Of a stretch of 64,000 nt of DNA, positions 33,759-43,670 are shown piece after piece. The notes beneath the pieces are model-generated. The model saw nothing but the letters and a program-made list of their open reading frames with translations. It had not been told where the DNA came from and ran no database searches. The stretch spans positions 1-64,000 of the forward strand of contig JAAVCX010000027.1 of the NCBI GenBank assembly GCA_014802105.1, read 5' to 3'. The DNA is from Bacteroides sp. Lineage in GTDB: Bacteria > Bacteroidota > Bacteroidia > Bacteroidales > Muribaculaceae. The translations under genes and the position numbers were made by a program. Each line of letters starts with the position of its first letter. Position 1 is the stretch's first letter.

Positions 33759-34724
33759 TCAGCGGGGCGACCAGGTGGAGGTGTAGCTGAAGAGTTTGTG
33801 AAGGTCGCGCAGGGCGGCTGCTTGGTCGGCACTGAGAGTCTTGGCCCATTTCACACGCTGACCGTTGGCTCCGGGGCCTTTCGATCCGTATTCGCCATAG
33901 CGAGCGGTCTGCTCGTTGGCGGGATCTCTCCAGTTGTCCCAACCGGCCGGTGTGATGTGTGATCCCATCTCACAGTCAATGAACACTGTGGAAGCGTAGG
34001 GACGCCAGGGACGCCCGAGGTAGACTTTTGTCACGCCTGGATCGGCTGTGAGCCGACAGTTGTCAAACACATATCCTACCTCGACATCTTTTGGGGTCGA
34101 GGCTGCGGTGATATAGGAGTTGGATTTAGAGTGGATCTGACAGTTGGCGAAATAGGCGGTAGCGGGGCCGAAGATGAAGTCGGTGGTACCCTCGATATAG
34201 CAGTCTTCAAAGAAGAGGCGCGTATTGCGGCCTGCTATGAAGAGTGTGTCCTGATTGCCGAGCAGCCGGCAGTTGATAAACTTCAGGCAGTCGCCCTCGG
34301 TGTGGAGTGCTACGGCCTGTCCGAGCTTGGGAGCGTTGTTTTCGATCGTGAGGTTGCGGAAAGTGATGTCGCTGCCATCGATGCGCACGGTGTAGGTGCG
34401 GAATGTGCCCATGTTGTTGATATTGGCATGGTGGGCATTGGTGATGATGGTGCTGTCGACGCTCTCGCCGACAAACTCTACGTTGGTGAGCCACGAGGGT
34501 ATGATCACTTTCTCGTGATACACACCGTTGGCTATATGGACGGTAACTTTATAGTCCATGTAGGCTCGTATCCCCTCAAGGGCCTGAGTGATTGTCGGGT
34601 AGTCGCCCGAGCCGTCCTGGTTGACGTAGATCTCGCGCTTATACTCGGCGGCCGAGGCCGACAGAGCCACGCCGGCAATAATCAACGTGAGGCTGAGACA
34701 CAGTTTTCTGAGAAGCATGGTCAA
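33759..34724 (-). CDS. Secreted pectinesterase
   Basis: Protein of 321 residues (CE8) with a signal peptide (LCLSLTLIIAGVALSASAAE). Carbohydrate-esterase motifs in order: GVYHEKV, GQAVALHTEGD, NQDTLFI (first catalytic Asp), GTTDFIFGPA (second Asp) and YLGRPWRPYA. It removes methyl esters from pectin, exposing galacturonate for later enzymes. It lies between uxaB and a GH43 gene on the same strand. Confidence 0.97.
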   Translation of the reverse strand: MTMLLRKLCLSLTLIIAGVALSASAAEYKREIYVNQDGSGDYPTITQALEGIRAYMDYKVTVHIANGVYHEKVIIPSWLTNVEFVGESVDSTIITNAHHANINNMGTFRTYTVRIDGSDITFRNLTIENNAPKLGQAVALHTEGDCLKFINCRLLGNQDTLFIAGRNTRLFFEDCYIEGTTDFIFGPATAYFANCQIHSKSNSYITAASTPKDVEVGYVFDNCRLTADPGVTKVYLGRPWRPYASTVFIDCEMGSHITPAGWDNWRDPANEQTARYGEYGSKGPGANGQRVKWAKTLSADQAAALRDLHKLFSYTSTWSPR

Positions 34725-34808
34725 GTAGTCTGAGACTTGATTAGTGTTGATAGTTGAAACTTGGAGGAGAGTTGGAGCGGTGAGATTTAAAAATTTGTCG
34801 ATGGCTGA

Positions 34809-36494
34809 TTATTTCTTGGTCACGCGGAACCAGTCGATGTCCATCCAGCCCGAATCGTTGCTCACGAAGTCGCGGGTGCAGTAGAGACCAAATTTAGAGC
34901 CGATCCAGTGGCCTACATCAACCTTGACAGGCTTACCCATAGGGATGAATTTCTTTCCGTCGGTGCTGTAAAGGAATGAGGCTTCGGCTGAGTAGTCGCC
35001 CTTTTCGCGAGGTTTGGGTTTGCCTGTGTACTTCAGGTTCATGCGCAGATAGATAGGCTCGGTGCCATTGGTGAGTTTGATGGCCTCGACCTCTTTCTCC
35101 ACGCCTTTTTTGTTGGCCTTATAACATTCGGTCTGAGTGAGGTAGATGCCGTCGGCGCGGCTCTCCAGGCCGATAGTGCCGTAGTTGTATCCCATGACAC
35201 AGATGCCGGCGCGCTCTACACCATAGAATTTATCGTCGCGACGGGGGTGGAACTGCACCAGGGCAGTGGCTGTGAAGTCGCGTGCGGGAAATTTCTGCAA
35301 CAGCATGTTGGGTGAATCATAGAGCTGCTTGCTCTCGGGAAGCACGTGGGAGAAAAGTCGGAGCTTGCCGGCATTGGCGTCACAGAAGTACCACAGCGCA
35401 GAGGGGTTGTCTTTCCACTGCCACTGCAGGCCGAGCTCGGTGGAGTCAAATTCGTCAGACTCCTGAGGAGTCTCCTTGGCGTATGTGCCGCCCACGTTGG
35501 GTTTGCGGTAGGTGGTCACGGGTATTCCTCGCTCATCACCGTCGGGGTCAACTCCGATCACCGGCCAACCGTTCTCAAGCCAGGTCATGGGCTGGAGGTG
35601 TACTACGCGGCCATAGGGGCCTTTGTCCTGAAAGTGGAGAAACCAGTGTTCATTTCCGTCGGGGGTATCTACCCATGCTCCCTGGTGAGGGCCGTTGATG
35701 TCAGTGTCGCCCTGTTCCATCACGTTGCGCACCTCGTAGGGGCCCCAGGGGCTTTTAGAGCGGAGCACTTCCTGCCAGCCGGTTGCTACTCCGCCGGCGG
35801 GAGAGAAGATATAGTACCAGTCGCCGCGTTTATACATTTTGGCGCCCTCGATAGTGGGGTTGTCTATATGGCCGTCATAGATCATGCGATCCTGACCTAT
35901 CGTGCTCTTGCCGTCGGGAGTCATCTCGATCATACCAATGATGCTTTTGACTCCGGCGCGCGATCCGGCATAACCGTGGGCTATGTAGGCACGGCCGTCC
36001 TCGTCCCAGAACGGGCAGGTGTCGATGATGCCTTTGGCAGCGTGGACGAGAGTCAGAGGCTCCCAGGGCCCGGCGGGATTTTTGGCCTTGGTCATGAAGA
36101 TGCCGAGGTCAGGATCGCCGTAGTAGATATAAAATTCTCCGTTGTGGTAGCGTATGGCCGGAGCCCACACTGCGTTGCCGTGATTGGGGGTTGCAAACTT
36201 GGCATAGTCGGGCATCTCGGCGATGGCGTGGCCGATGATAGTCCAGTTGACAAGGTCTTTGGAGTGGAGTATGGGTAGGCCGGGGATGTCGCTGAAGCTC
36301 GAAGCGGTCATATAGTAATCGTCGCCGACGCGCACCACGTCGGGGTCGGAGTAGTCGGCGTCGATCACCGGATTCTTATATTTACCATTACCTAAGTCGG
36401 GACTCCATACTTCTGATACATAGGTTGTTGCTCCGGCGGTTAATACCGAAGCGAGCGCGCCGATGAGAAGAGGGAGTCGAGGGGATGTTTTCAT
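34809..36494 (-). CDS. Glycoside hydrolase family 43 (beta-xylosidase/arabinofuranosidase type)
   Basis: Protein of 561 residues with a signal peptide (about 1-23). The five-bladed propeller has its catalytic-base motif in NPVIDADYSDPDVVRVGDDY, then CPFWDEDGRAYIAHGY and YEVRNVMEQGDTDINGPHQG. The C-terminal 200 residues are a concanavalin-like beta-sandwich as in two-domain GH43 xylosidases. It would trim xylose or arabinose side chains, for instance on pectin. Substrate is inferred from context. Confidence 0.93.
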   Translation of the reverse strand: MKTSPRLPLLIGALASVLTAGATTYVSEVWSPDLGNGKYKNPVIDADYSDPDVVRVGDDYYMTASSFSDIPGLPILHSKDLVNWTIIGHAIAEMPDYAKFATPNHGNAVWAPAIRYHNGEFYIYYGDPDLGIFMTKAKNPAGPWEPLTLVHAAKGIIDTCPFWDEDGRAYIAHGYAGSRAGVKSIIGMIEMTPDGKSTIGQDRMIYDGHIDNPTIEGAKMYKRGDWYYIFSPAGGVATGWQEVLRSKSPWGPYEVRNVMEQGDTDINGPHQGAWVDTPDGNEHWFLHFQDKGPYGRVVHLQPMTWLENGWPVIGVDPDGDERGIPVTTYRKPNVGGTYAKETPQESDEFDSTELGLQWQWKDNPSALWYFCDANAGKLRLFSHVLPESKQLYDSPNMLLQKFPARDFTATALVQFHPRRDDKFYGVERAGICVMGYNYGTIGLESRADGIYLTQTECYKANKKGVEKEVEAIKLTNGTEPIYLRMNLKYTGKPKPREKGDYSAEASFLYSTDGKKFIPMGKPVKVDVGHWIGSKFGLYCTRDFVSNDSGWMDIDWFRVTKK

Positions 36495-36571
36495 TGTATA
36501 TTATAATTAAGGTGATGCCTCAGGCGAGGTAGTCACACGACCACTCGCTTCGGGCAGGATAATTCATGTCC

Positions 36572-36579
36572 CAAAGTTA
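36572..36579 (-). promoter_or_regulatory. -7 promoter element of the GH43 gene
   Basis: Minus-strand TAACTTTG about 77 bases before the ATG at 36494. No clear -33 box. Confidence 0.4.
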
Positions 36580-36659
36580 CTAAAAAAATCCAAACGCATG
36601 AAAGTTTTCAACATTTTTTTATTTCACGCGTTGCTGATGTGTTGAAGTGTTGATGGCTC

Positions 36660-37373
36660 TCAGAAGATAGTGAGGAGGTCTTCGAGCGACATCCCTGAAA
36701 TCTCATCGGTGAAATAGACTTTCAGCGAGCTGTCGGTGATCAGTCCCAGACTGTCACAGTGACTTAAGGCGAGTTGGAGTTCGTGGGTCGAGAAAATCAC
36801 GGTTTTGCCTCCTTCGTGAGCTACTTTGGAGAGCAATTCGAGAAGCTCATATCTTGCCGGCAGGTCGAGAAAAGATGTAGGCTCGTCGAGCAGGAGCGCA
36901 GGAGTGTCCTGGGCCAATGCTCTGGCTATCATGATCCTTTGATGCTCGCCGTCGCTCAGGGTGTTGATCGGCCTGGGGGCATAGGCGGTCATGCCGGTGG
37001 CCTCGAGCGAGAGATCTATCATCTCGCGGTCGGCCTTTGAGAGTCGTCCTGCCCAGCCTGTCCATGGTGCCCGACCCATTGCCACGACTTCGCGACAGCT
37101 CAGAGATCCGACTCTGATGCGCTCGGTGGTGACCACGGCTATTGTCCGGGCTTTTTCCTGAACACTCATGGTCGAGAGGGCTTTACCGTCGATATATATT
37201 TCGCCGCTCATGCGTCTTGAGGTGACCCCTGCTATCTCGCGTAGGAGCGTCGATTTTCCCGAGCCGTTGCGACCGGTGAGAGCCGTGAGGGTGGCAGTGG
37301 CAAATGTAGCGTCGGCTCCTTCGAGCAATCGCCGCCCGTCATATCCGATGGAAATATTATCTAATCTTATCAT
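36660..37373 (-). CDS. btuD: Cobalamin-type ABC transporter ATP-binding protein
   Basis: Protein of 237 residues. Walker A (GRNGSGKSTLLREIAG), Q loop, signature (LSDGEHQRIMIARALAQD), Walker B (ALLLDEPTSFLDL) and the switch His (IFSTHELQLALSH) are intact. It powers import with the permease nine bases upstream. The FecE/BtuD family covers siderophores and cobalamin; the neighbouring btuG, btuB and B12 riboswitch point to cobalamin. Confidence 0.9.
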   Translation of the reverse strand: MIRLDNISIGYDGRRLLEGADATFATATLTALTGRNGSGKSTLLREIAGVTSRRMSGEIYIDGKALSTMSVQEKARTIAVVTTERIRVGSLSCREVVAMGRAPWTGWAGRLSKADREMIDLSLEATGMTAYAPRPINTLSDGEHQRIMIARALAQDTPALLLDEPTSFLDLPARYELLELLSKVAHEGGKTVIFSTHELQLALSHCDSLGLITDSSLKVYFTDEISGMSLEDLLTIF

Positions 37374-37382
37374 TGCAACGGG

Positions 37383-38372
37383 TCAGTTCAAACGGTTACG
37401 TAACACGATCCATGCCACCACCGGGATGCCTATGAGTGAGGTAATGGCGTTGATAGGCAACATCCACTGGCGGGCTATGAGGTCACAGGCACTCAGCGTG
37501 GCGGCCGATACGAGCATCGTGGCCGGCAACAGGACTCGATGGTCGGAGGTGCCGGTCAGCATGCGGCTCACGTGGGGCATGGCCAACCCGATGAACCCTA
37601 TCGGCCCACAATAGGCCGTGACCGTCCCGGCCAGCAATATCGTGGATGAGAAAATTATCTGTCGGGCGCGTCGCAGATTGAGTCCCATGGTCGAGGCGTA
37701 AGTCTCGCCGAGGAGCAACAGATTGAGTGCTTTGACGGCCTGAAATCCCAAAAGAAGCCCTATAATGATAGCCGGAGCCAGCACTCCGAGCTGTGGGAAG
37801 GTGACGTCGGAGAGTGATCCCATAGTCCAGACCACATAACTCTTGAGTGCCTCGTTGTGGCTCAGATACTGGAGAATTTCCACTACGGCGCTGACCCCCG
37901 ATGAGAACATCATGCCGAGCACAAGTATCACCATGATGTCGTTGACCCTTCGCGAGGCCATGGCTATGAGTAGCAAGACGGCCGCAGCCCCGATCCAGGC
38001 AGCCGCGGCAACGGGCAGGATGAAGCTCAGCCCGAGCACACTCCCTCCCAGCATCATCAGGGCTACTCCGAGGCTCGCACCGGCGCTTACGCCCAACACG
38101 TAGGGGCCGGCAAGCGGATTGCGGAAGAGTGTCTGCATCTCCAGGCCGCTGACTCCGAGGGCGGCCCCTGCGAGAAGAGCTGTGATGGCTTTGACAAGAC
38201 GAATATCTATCACTATCCTCGCTACACGGGCCGGTGCTTCGTGGCTTCCCGTCAGAACCTGCCACACTTGTGAAGGCTCCAGGCTTGTGGAGCCGGTGAA
38301 GATATGTATCAGCGTTAGTGTCACGACGGCTATCCCGGCCATGGTGATCGACAGAGAGGCGCGTCGTGTCAT
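37383..38372 (-). CDS. btuC: Cobalamin-type ABC transporter permease
   Basis: Protein of 329 residues, FecCD/BtuC family, about ten membrane helices. Typical segments: ALLAGAALGVSGLEMQTLFR, NPLAGPYVLGVSAGASLGVA, and GPIGFIGLAMPHVSRMLTG. It forms the inner-membrane channel. Its start overlaps the stop of the binding-protein gene by four bases. Confidence 0.92.
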   Translation of the reverse strand: MTRRASLSITMAGIAVVTLTLIHIFTGSTSLEPSQVWQVLTGSHEAPARVARIVIDIRLVKAITALLAGAALGVSGLEMQTLFRNPLAGPYVLGVSAGASLGVALMMLGGSVLGLSFILPVAAAAWIGAAAVLLLIAMASRRVNDIMVILVLGMMFSSGVSAVVEILQYLSHNEALKSYVVWTMGSLSDVTFPQLGVLAPAIIIGLLLGFQAVKALNLLLLGETYASTMGLNLRRARQIIFSSTILLAGTVTAYCGPIGFIGLAMPHVSRMLTGTSDHRVLLPATMLVSAATLSACDLIARQWMLPINAITSLIGIPVVAWIVLRNRLN

Positions 38373-39556
38373 GGCAGTCGGGTGTAATATTGCGGTTCGT
38401 ATCCATCAATCAGTTCAGGATGGAAGATATGAATGAGGTCAGAGAGGATGATGTCGGGGTGCATGATGCCGCTCTCGAAAAAGTCGTTGCCACCGCCGGG
38501 TGTAGACCGTCGGTTGTTGTTCCATACCGCCCCGGCTTTTACGCATGGAGCATCTGCAAGCCTTGGAAGTTGGGAACACAGACTTTCGAGCGAAGTTATC
38601 GACCCGGGATTGAGCCAATAGTCGGCATTGTCGACCATCGTTGTCGCTTCCTCGAGATCTATCGGGGTAGACTGCCGGAGTATTTTACTGCGATACATGT
38701 ATTCGCCTCCGGCGTCAGTGATGAGTCTCACCATGTAGGAGTCGCTCGGAGGCATCCACCAAGAGCCTCCGTATGGGGTGTTGAGCATCACTCGCGGATG
38801 ATCCTTAACCTGCTCTCTCACCATCTGGGCCAAGGCATGATAACGGTCGGGGATAGAGTCATATACTCTGCGTGCCATCTCCCGTCGGCCCACTATTTCA
38901 CCCAGCGCCACCGCCCACTCGGCTTTGCCTAAAGGATGCTCTTCAAGATAGTCGGAGATATAGATATAGGGGAGGCCGAGTTCGCGGAGCTTGCCCTCCA
39001 TGGAACTTGGCCCTGCCACTCCGTAGAGCAGCACAAGATCGGGCATGGCTCCGGCGAGTGTTTCGTAGTCGATATTGCCGTCATAACCCACGTCGGCAAC
39101 CTCTTCGCCGCGTGAGGCCAGGGCCTGACTGGTCACAAAACGACGTCCCGACACTCCTGCGATCCTGTCGATCTCGCCTAAGGCCTCGAGCATGGCGATA
39201 TGGGTTGACGACATGGCTATTATATGACGTGCCTCGTCGTTGATTACCGCTCCTTGGTAGCCACGGGGTATCTCCTCGCCTCCTCGCACTATCAGCAGAG
39301 ACGAGGCTGTTTCTCCGGTTGAGTCGGCTCCTTGCCATGGTGTATTGACTGTCAGGAGTACGCTCCGGCGTCCTTTCCACCCCTCGATAGTAAACCCTGA
39401 GGCGTTTTCAGGCATGTAGATCATGGAGTCCGGGGCGGCGTATGAGCCGGCATCCTGACTGCGGTTTTCATGCCGGCAGGAACTGAAGATGAGAGTGGCC
39501 TGTATCAGCACGGCGGCCAACGCGCAGGAGAGACGGGTTCTGATTGATATGGTCAT
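38369..39556 (-). CDS. btuF: ABC transporter substrate-binding lipoprotein
   Basis: Protein of 395 residues. The start at 39556 is chosen over a far upstream ATG (39850) because it gives a lipoprotein signal (ALIQATLIFSSC) and only a four-base overlap with the receptor gene. The periplasmic-binding domain (PF01497) is visible in RIAGVSGRRFVTSQALASRG and MPDLVLLYGVAGPSSMEGKL. It delivers the ligand to the permease. Cobalamin is inferred from the locus. Confidence 0.88.
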   Translation of the reverse strand: MTISIRTRLSCALAAVLIQATLIFSSCRHENRSQDAGSYAAPDSMIYMPENASGFTIEGWKGRRSVLLTVNTPWQGADSTGETASSLLIVRGGEEIPRGYQGAVINDEARHIIAMSSTHIAMLEALGEIDRIAGVSGRRFVTSQALASRGEEVADVGYDGNIDYETLAGAMPDLVLLYGVAGPSSMEGKLRELGLPYIYISDYLEEHPLGKAEWAVALGEIVGRREMARRVYDSIPDRYHALAQMVREQVKDHPRVMLNTPYGGSWWMPPSDSYMVRLITDAGGEYMYRSKILRQSTPIDLEEATTMVDNADYWLNPGSITSLESLCSQLPRLADAPCVKAGAVWNNNRRSTPGGGNDFFESGIMHPDIILSDLIHIFHPELIDGYEPQYYTRLP

Positions 39557-41601
39557 AGGTTGGGAGTGAGTGAGAGAAAAAGTTCGAAGTTTATACCCGG
39601 CATCGGCCGTGAGAGCACCGATAGATAATCCTCGTTGAAGAGATTGTTGACTGCAAGTTTGATATTCAGATCCACCGGGCGCGTGGATATATAGCGTCCG
39701 ATGGTCACATTGTTCATTATGTAGGCCGGCAGATGCCCCGTAAGAGAGTGGTCGTTGCTCGACATGGTGAAGCGCTCGGAGTAGTAACACCACTTGTAGA
39801 GCAGGCTCCACTGCCGCCAGTCGACACCACAGGTCAGAGAGGCTGACCATTCGGGTATGTAGGGCAACTGTTTGCCTACCGACTTATCGGCCGCGCTCAT
39901 AGGATTGCCGCAATTGATCGAACGGGTCATCGACAGATTGCCGTCGGCCCTCATCGACAGGTCGCGTGCAAGCGAGGCATCGGCGTGTCCCTTTAGTTCA
40001 AGTCCATAGGCGTGGACACGCCTGACATTTCTCGGTGAGAAAAATCCTTTAGTGGTCGGCAGCCACTGTATCCAGTCAGTGATGTGGGAGTCAAACCAGG
40101 TGAGACTCCAGTCGGTTGACAACACATCGGTAGGATGGAGGGTAGTGGAAACTCCACAGTCCCAGGTATAACCATCCTCGTTACGCAGATTGGGATTGCC
40201 CCCGGGCATAAAGTAGAGGTCATTGAGCGACGGGAAACGGTGGTTACGGGTGGCCGAAGCCTTGAGTACAAGAGCTCCACGCGAGATAGCCTCCCACTCG
40301 GCGAAGAGTGCCGGCACAGGAGCGTCAACATTGTTACCGCAGGCCTCCTGTCTCACTATGAGACTCAGGTTGACTCTCTCGGAGGCTCTCCATCTGGCCG
40401 ATAGAGAGACCGAGACCTCGGCCCTGCCTTTATCGTAGCCGTTGATGAGCTGACCGTTATCAAGAAGGGTGGAGTTGAGATCACTACTTCTTACATAGTG
40501 TTGAGTGAGGTCGGCCGAGGCGCTCAGCAGCCATCGGCGAGTCGGTTGCCAGTCTCCCTCGGCATGGCCTGTGAAAGTATTGACACGGCTCCTCGAACGT
40601 GTCATCAAAGTCCATGACCCTGAGGTCACTTCGCGGGAATAGTCATAGTGGAGTGAGGAGTGGATATACCCGGCCGAGGCTCTGACATGCCAGGTAGAGC
40701 CGTTGTGATCCCAGGCCGCCACGGCTCTGAGAGCTCTGTCGCGCTGCTCGTTGGAGTAGCCTTTGGGTGAGCCATAGTCGGTCGACAGCATGGGCAGTTC
40801 GCGACGGCTGTCGGTGAGCCATACGGCTATTTTGGCACGGTCTCCGCGGCCGCTGTTGTAGGCGGCCTCCTGCAGTAGATGGGTGTCGCGGAATGATCCG
40901 TGATTGTTGCGTTCGCGAGGATAGTATTGATCTATGATGTTATGGTCGTCGTCATAGACGTTCTCCTTGCGGTCGTGGTTGATATAGGTGTAGTCGTTGC
41001 GTGAGGAAGAGTTGACCACTCGGGTCGAGACATACCATCGGTTGTTGCTCCAGGCCACGCGTGCATATTCGTCAAAGGTGTGAAACGAGCCTATACCCTG
41101 CACATAGTTGACTTTTAGTCCGTCGAAATCCTCGGGGTCGGTGGTGAGTGAGATCGCTCCGCCGAGACCGCCACCGCTACGGGTCACTGATGAGGCGCCG
41201 TGGAGCAGGGTGGCACCGTCGACAAAGAACGAGGGGATGGTCGAGAAGTCGGTCATTCCGAGCATGGGGGAGTTGATCGGCAGGCCGTTCCAGGTCACGT
41301 TGGTGTGGCTCGGTGAAGTGCCTCTGAAGGAGACGGTCGAGAGTGTGGCACGACCATAGTTCTTGACATATATGGCCGAGTTGTAGGCGAGGATGTCGGC
41401 CATGGATAGCGAGACGGCTTCCTTGATGGCCGAGGAGTCGATTGAGGTGATCTGAAGCCCGGTCTCCTTGAGCGGACGGGTCGATGTGACGGTGAGCGTC
41501 GAGAGTCGCTGAGGTGATTGGCCTCTGAGACTGAAGGTTCCGGCAAATGCTGCCGGTATCAACATTGTCAGTAACAGGCGTAGGCTCGGGAGGGACTTCA
41601 T
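39553..41601 (-). CDS. btuB: TonB-dependent receptor, BtuB-like
   Basis: Protein of 682 residues with a signal peptide, an N-terminal plug (LTVTSTRPLKETGLQITSID; STVSFRGTSPSHTNVTWNGL; GGGLGGAISLTT) and a C-terminal barrel ending in LFLSLTPNL. No SusC-type carboxypeptidase-like domain is present, so it is a vitamin/siderophore-type receptor. Riboswitch control and adjacent BtuG support B12 uptake. Confidence 0.9.
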   Translation of the reverse strand: MKSLPSLRLLLTMLIPAAFAGTFSLRGQSPQRLSTLTVTSTRPLKETGLQITSIDSSAIKEAVSLSMADILAYNSAIYVKNYGRATLSTVSFRGTSPSHTNVTWNGLPINSPMLGMTDFSTIPSFFVDGATLLHGASSVTRSGGGLGGAISLTTDPEDFDGLKVNYVQGIGSFHTFDEYARVAWSNNRWYVSTRVVNSSSRNDYTYINHDRKENVYDDDHNIIDQYYPRERNNHGSFRDTHLLQEAAYNSGRGDRAKIAVWLTDSRRELPMLSTDYGSPKGYSNEQRDRALRAVAAWDHNGSTWHVRASAGYIHSSLHYDYSREVTSGSWTLMTRSRSRVNTFTGHAEGDWQPTRRWLLSASADLTQHYVRSSDLNSTLLDNGQLINGYDKGRAEVSVSLSARWRASERVNLSLIVRQEACGNNVDAPVPALFAEWEAISRGALVLKASATRNHRFPSLNDLYFMPGGNPNLRNEDGYTWDCGVSTTLHPTDVLSTDWSLTWFDSHITDWIQWLPTTKGFFSPRNVRRVHAYGLELKGHADASLARDLSMRADGNLSMTRSINCGNPMSAADKSVGKQLPYIPEWSASLTCGVDWRQWSLLYKWCYYSERFTMSSNDHSLTGHLPAYIMNNVTIGRYISTRPVDLNIKLAVNNLFNEDYLSVLSRPMPGINFELFLSLTPNL

Positions 41602-41615
41602 GAGATAGTGATATA

Positions 41616-42698
41616 TTATTTCCAGCAGAAAGATCCGGGAGTGACGCCGGTGTTGAAAGTGTCCATGAGTTTACCGCCGGGACTGTAACGGTAGACGACC
41701 CCCGGCTGTTGATAGTCGATAGCATCGGCTACGTAGACATCGCCTGTCACGGGGCTGACCGTCAGTGAATAGTAGCGTGTGTCGCGTCCCTGCAGGAATG
41801 GTTTGACAGGTAGTCGATCGGCTGAGGTGGTCATGCTCCAGACATCGTCTCCGCCTATCCAGTAGAGACGGTTGCCGTCGGCACTGACACTCAGACAGGA
41901 GGCTGTCTCACACGGGAGGGTCAGGGCAAGATCTATGGTCATTGTCAGGGGATCGAGTCTCATCAGGCGGGGCTGTTCCACTCCGGCGGTGCCGTTCTGG
42001 CTGTCATAACCTCCGTCGGTGAGCACCCAAAGTCTCTCAAGTCTGTCTACGGCTATCGACTGGGGTTGCTGGCCTACTGTCACCGAAGCGTCGACGGCAT
42101 CGGTGGTGGTGTCGATACGTATCACTTTATTGTTGTAGCTCCAGCAATTGCAATATACGTAGTCGCCGATCTGTACCATCTGTTCGGTCGAACCGGTCTC
42201 GCGGTTCATGTCGGGCACGGTTATTTCGCCGGTGATGGTGAAGGTAGTCGGGTCGACTATGCTCAGGCGGTTGTCCCAGAGCTGACTGACATAGGCTTTG
42301 CGGTCGTTGACAAAGTGTATGTAACGAGGCGAAGTCAGTCCTGTGATGCGGCCTTGTTCTCTGAATGTGACGGGATCAATGGCAAAGACCACATGGCTGT
42401 TGTTGACCACTATCCATCCGCGGTCTCCGTGCATGGTCATGGACTGGGCCACATCGCCGAGTTTCATGCCGTTGGCTCGGTAGAATACTTCCTGCTCACA
42501 TTCACCGTCAGTAGGATTGTAGTAGCTCAGAGAGGCGTTGCCATACTGAAAGTTGCCCTCACAGACTATGAACAGGCCGTCGGGCGAGTCGCTCGTGTCG
42601 ATCTCTTCGCGGTAACCATAGTCCCAAGTCATACATCCGCTCACCGTCAACCCGACGGCAAGCGGACAGATGACTGAGAATATTCTATTGGAAATCAA
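41616..42698 (-). CDS. btuG: Surface cobalamin-binding beta-propeller lipoprotein (BtuG-like)
   Basis: Protein of 360 residues with a lipobox (LAVGLTVSGC). Repeats of a YVTN-type propeller run through the sequence (VFAIDPVTFREQGRITGLTS; RLSIVDPTTFTITGEITVPD; RIDTTTDAVDASVTVGQQPQ), matching the DUF5074 type of Bacteroides BtuG. BtuG captures B12 at the cell surface and lids BtuB. It lies 14 bases upstream of btuB. Confidence 0.8.
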   Translation of the reverse strand: MISNRIFSVICPLAVGLTVSGCMTWDYGYREEIDTSDSPDGLFIVCEGNFQYGNASLSYYNPTDGECEQEVFYRANGMKLGDVAQSMTMHGDRGWIVVNNSHVVFAIDPVTFREQGRITGLTSPRYIHFVNDRKAYVSQLWDNRLSIVDPTTFTITGEITVPDMNRETGSTEQMVQIGDYVYCNCWSYNNKVIRIDTTTDAVDASVTVGQQPQSIAVDRLERLWVLTDGGYDSQNGTAGVEQPRLMRLDPLTMTIDLALTLPCETASCLSVSADGNRLYWIGGDDVWSMTTSADRLPVKPFLQGRDTRYYSLTVSPVTGDVYVADAIDYQQPGVVYRYSPGGKLMDTFNTGVTPGSFCWK

Positions 42699-42752
42699 AA
42701 CGAAATAGTCGTTGATTGGAGGCGCGGAAGAGGTTCGCCTCGGTCATGGAGT

Positions 42753-43670
42753 TCAATACTTGAGCTGTATCAGGAAGTCGTCGAGACACGCATAGGTAGG
42801 AGTGTTGAGACCCCACTGTCCTACATCGCTGCCGTCGAAGTCAAAGCGTATCTTATTGACTTTGCCAAGTTTTTCGAGAGTCCAGGTGTTCCATCCGGTG
42901 ACGTAAGGTACGTTGGGACGGGTGGTAGTGCGGTAGTCACAGAAGTAGAATGTCACAGGCTCACCGCCGTTGGTGGGATTACCGGCCGCATCGTAGCCAT
43001 AGGCGTTGACGCAGAAATATCCGTCGGCCAATTCCAGAGATGTGGCGCAGCCGAAGGGATTGGCTTCGGTGATATTGCCGTAGACATAGCTGGTGGGACA
43101 CACCTGCACTGCGAGTACAATAAACTCGGCTGAGTTGGAAAAAGAGATTTCGGCACAGTTGTCGGAGAGCGAAGCATTGTATTTTGATTGATTGCAGCCG
43201 TTGATCACAGCGAAAGTGTTGCTGCCGTTTGCTCCGGCTCCGCGGTTGGCTCCGTTGGTTGAGGCAAGATTGTAGACCGAACACTGGTTCTGGCTGGTCT
43301 TCCACCAGTCTTCAGGTGTCTGGGAGGGAGGGGTTGTGCGGTAGTTCCACTGAGAGAGCACCATGCCGCCACCATAAAATTCGCGCTGGCCGGTGTAGGG
43401 GCTGACAGCTATACCAAACTGCATCTTGGTGCCCTGAGGATTGACGGCTACCTCGCCGGTAGTGAATTTTGCACCTGTATAGTTTGAGTAAAGGTTTGCA
43501 CCGTAGGAGGTCGGGCCGGCCAAGGTGATGCCTGTATCCTCAAATGTAACCATCGAGTAGATGGGGTCAAATGAACCTGCATCGCTGTCGGTAGAGTCGC
43601 AGGCGGTCAGCAGGGTTCCGAGGGCTAACGTTGCTGACACGGCGGTCAGTAAGTAGGATCGTGAAAACAT
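42753..43670 (-). CDS. DUF4465 surface lipoprotein, probable B12-binding (BtuH-like)
   Basis: Protein of 305 residues with a lipobox (LALGTLLTAC). The C-terminal half matches DUF4465 (FCVNAYGYDAAGNPTNGG; WTLEKLGKVNKIRFDFDGSD; LNTPTYACLDDFLI). In Bacteroides, lipoproteins encoded next to btuB/btuG bind B12; whether this protein belongs to the BtuH group is from memory and not certain. First gene of the riboswitch-controlled operon. Confidence 0.75.
   Translation of the reverse strand: MFSRSYLLTAVSATLALGTLLTACDSTDSDAGSFDPIYSMVTFEDTGITLAGPTSYGANLYSNYTGAKFTTGEVAVNPQGTKMQFGIAVSPYTGQREFYGGGMVLSQWNYRTTPPSQTPEDWWKTSQNQCSVYNLASTNGANRGAGANGSNTFAVINGCNQSKYNASLSDNCAEISFSNSAEFIVLAVQVCPTSYVYGNITEANPFGCATSLELADGYFCVNAYGYDAAGNPTNGGEPVTFYFCDYRTTTRPNVPYVTGWNTWTLEKLGKVNKIRFDFDGSDVGQWGLNTPTYACLDDFLIQLKY

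Noticed and set aside
38369-39850. 493-residue start for the btuF-like gene
   Set aside because: The upstream 98 codons lie within the TonB receptor gene in another frame; the lipoprotein signal begins at 39556.
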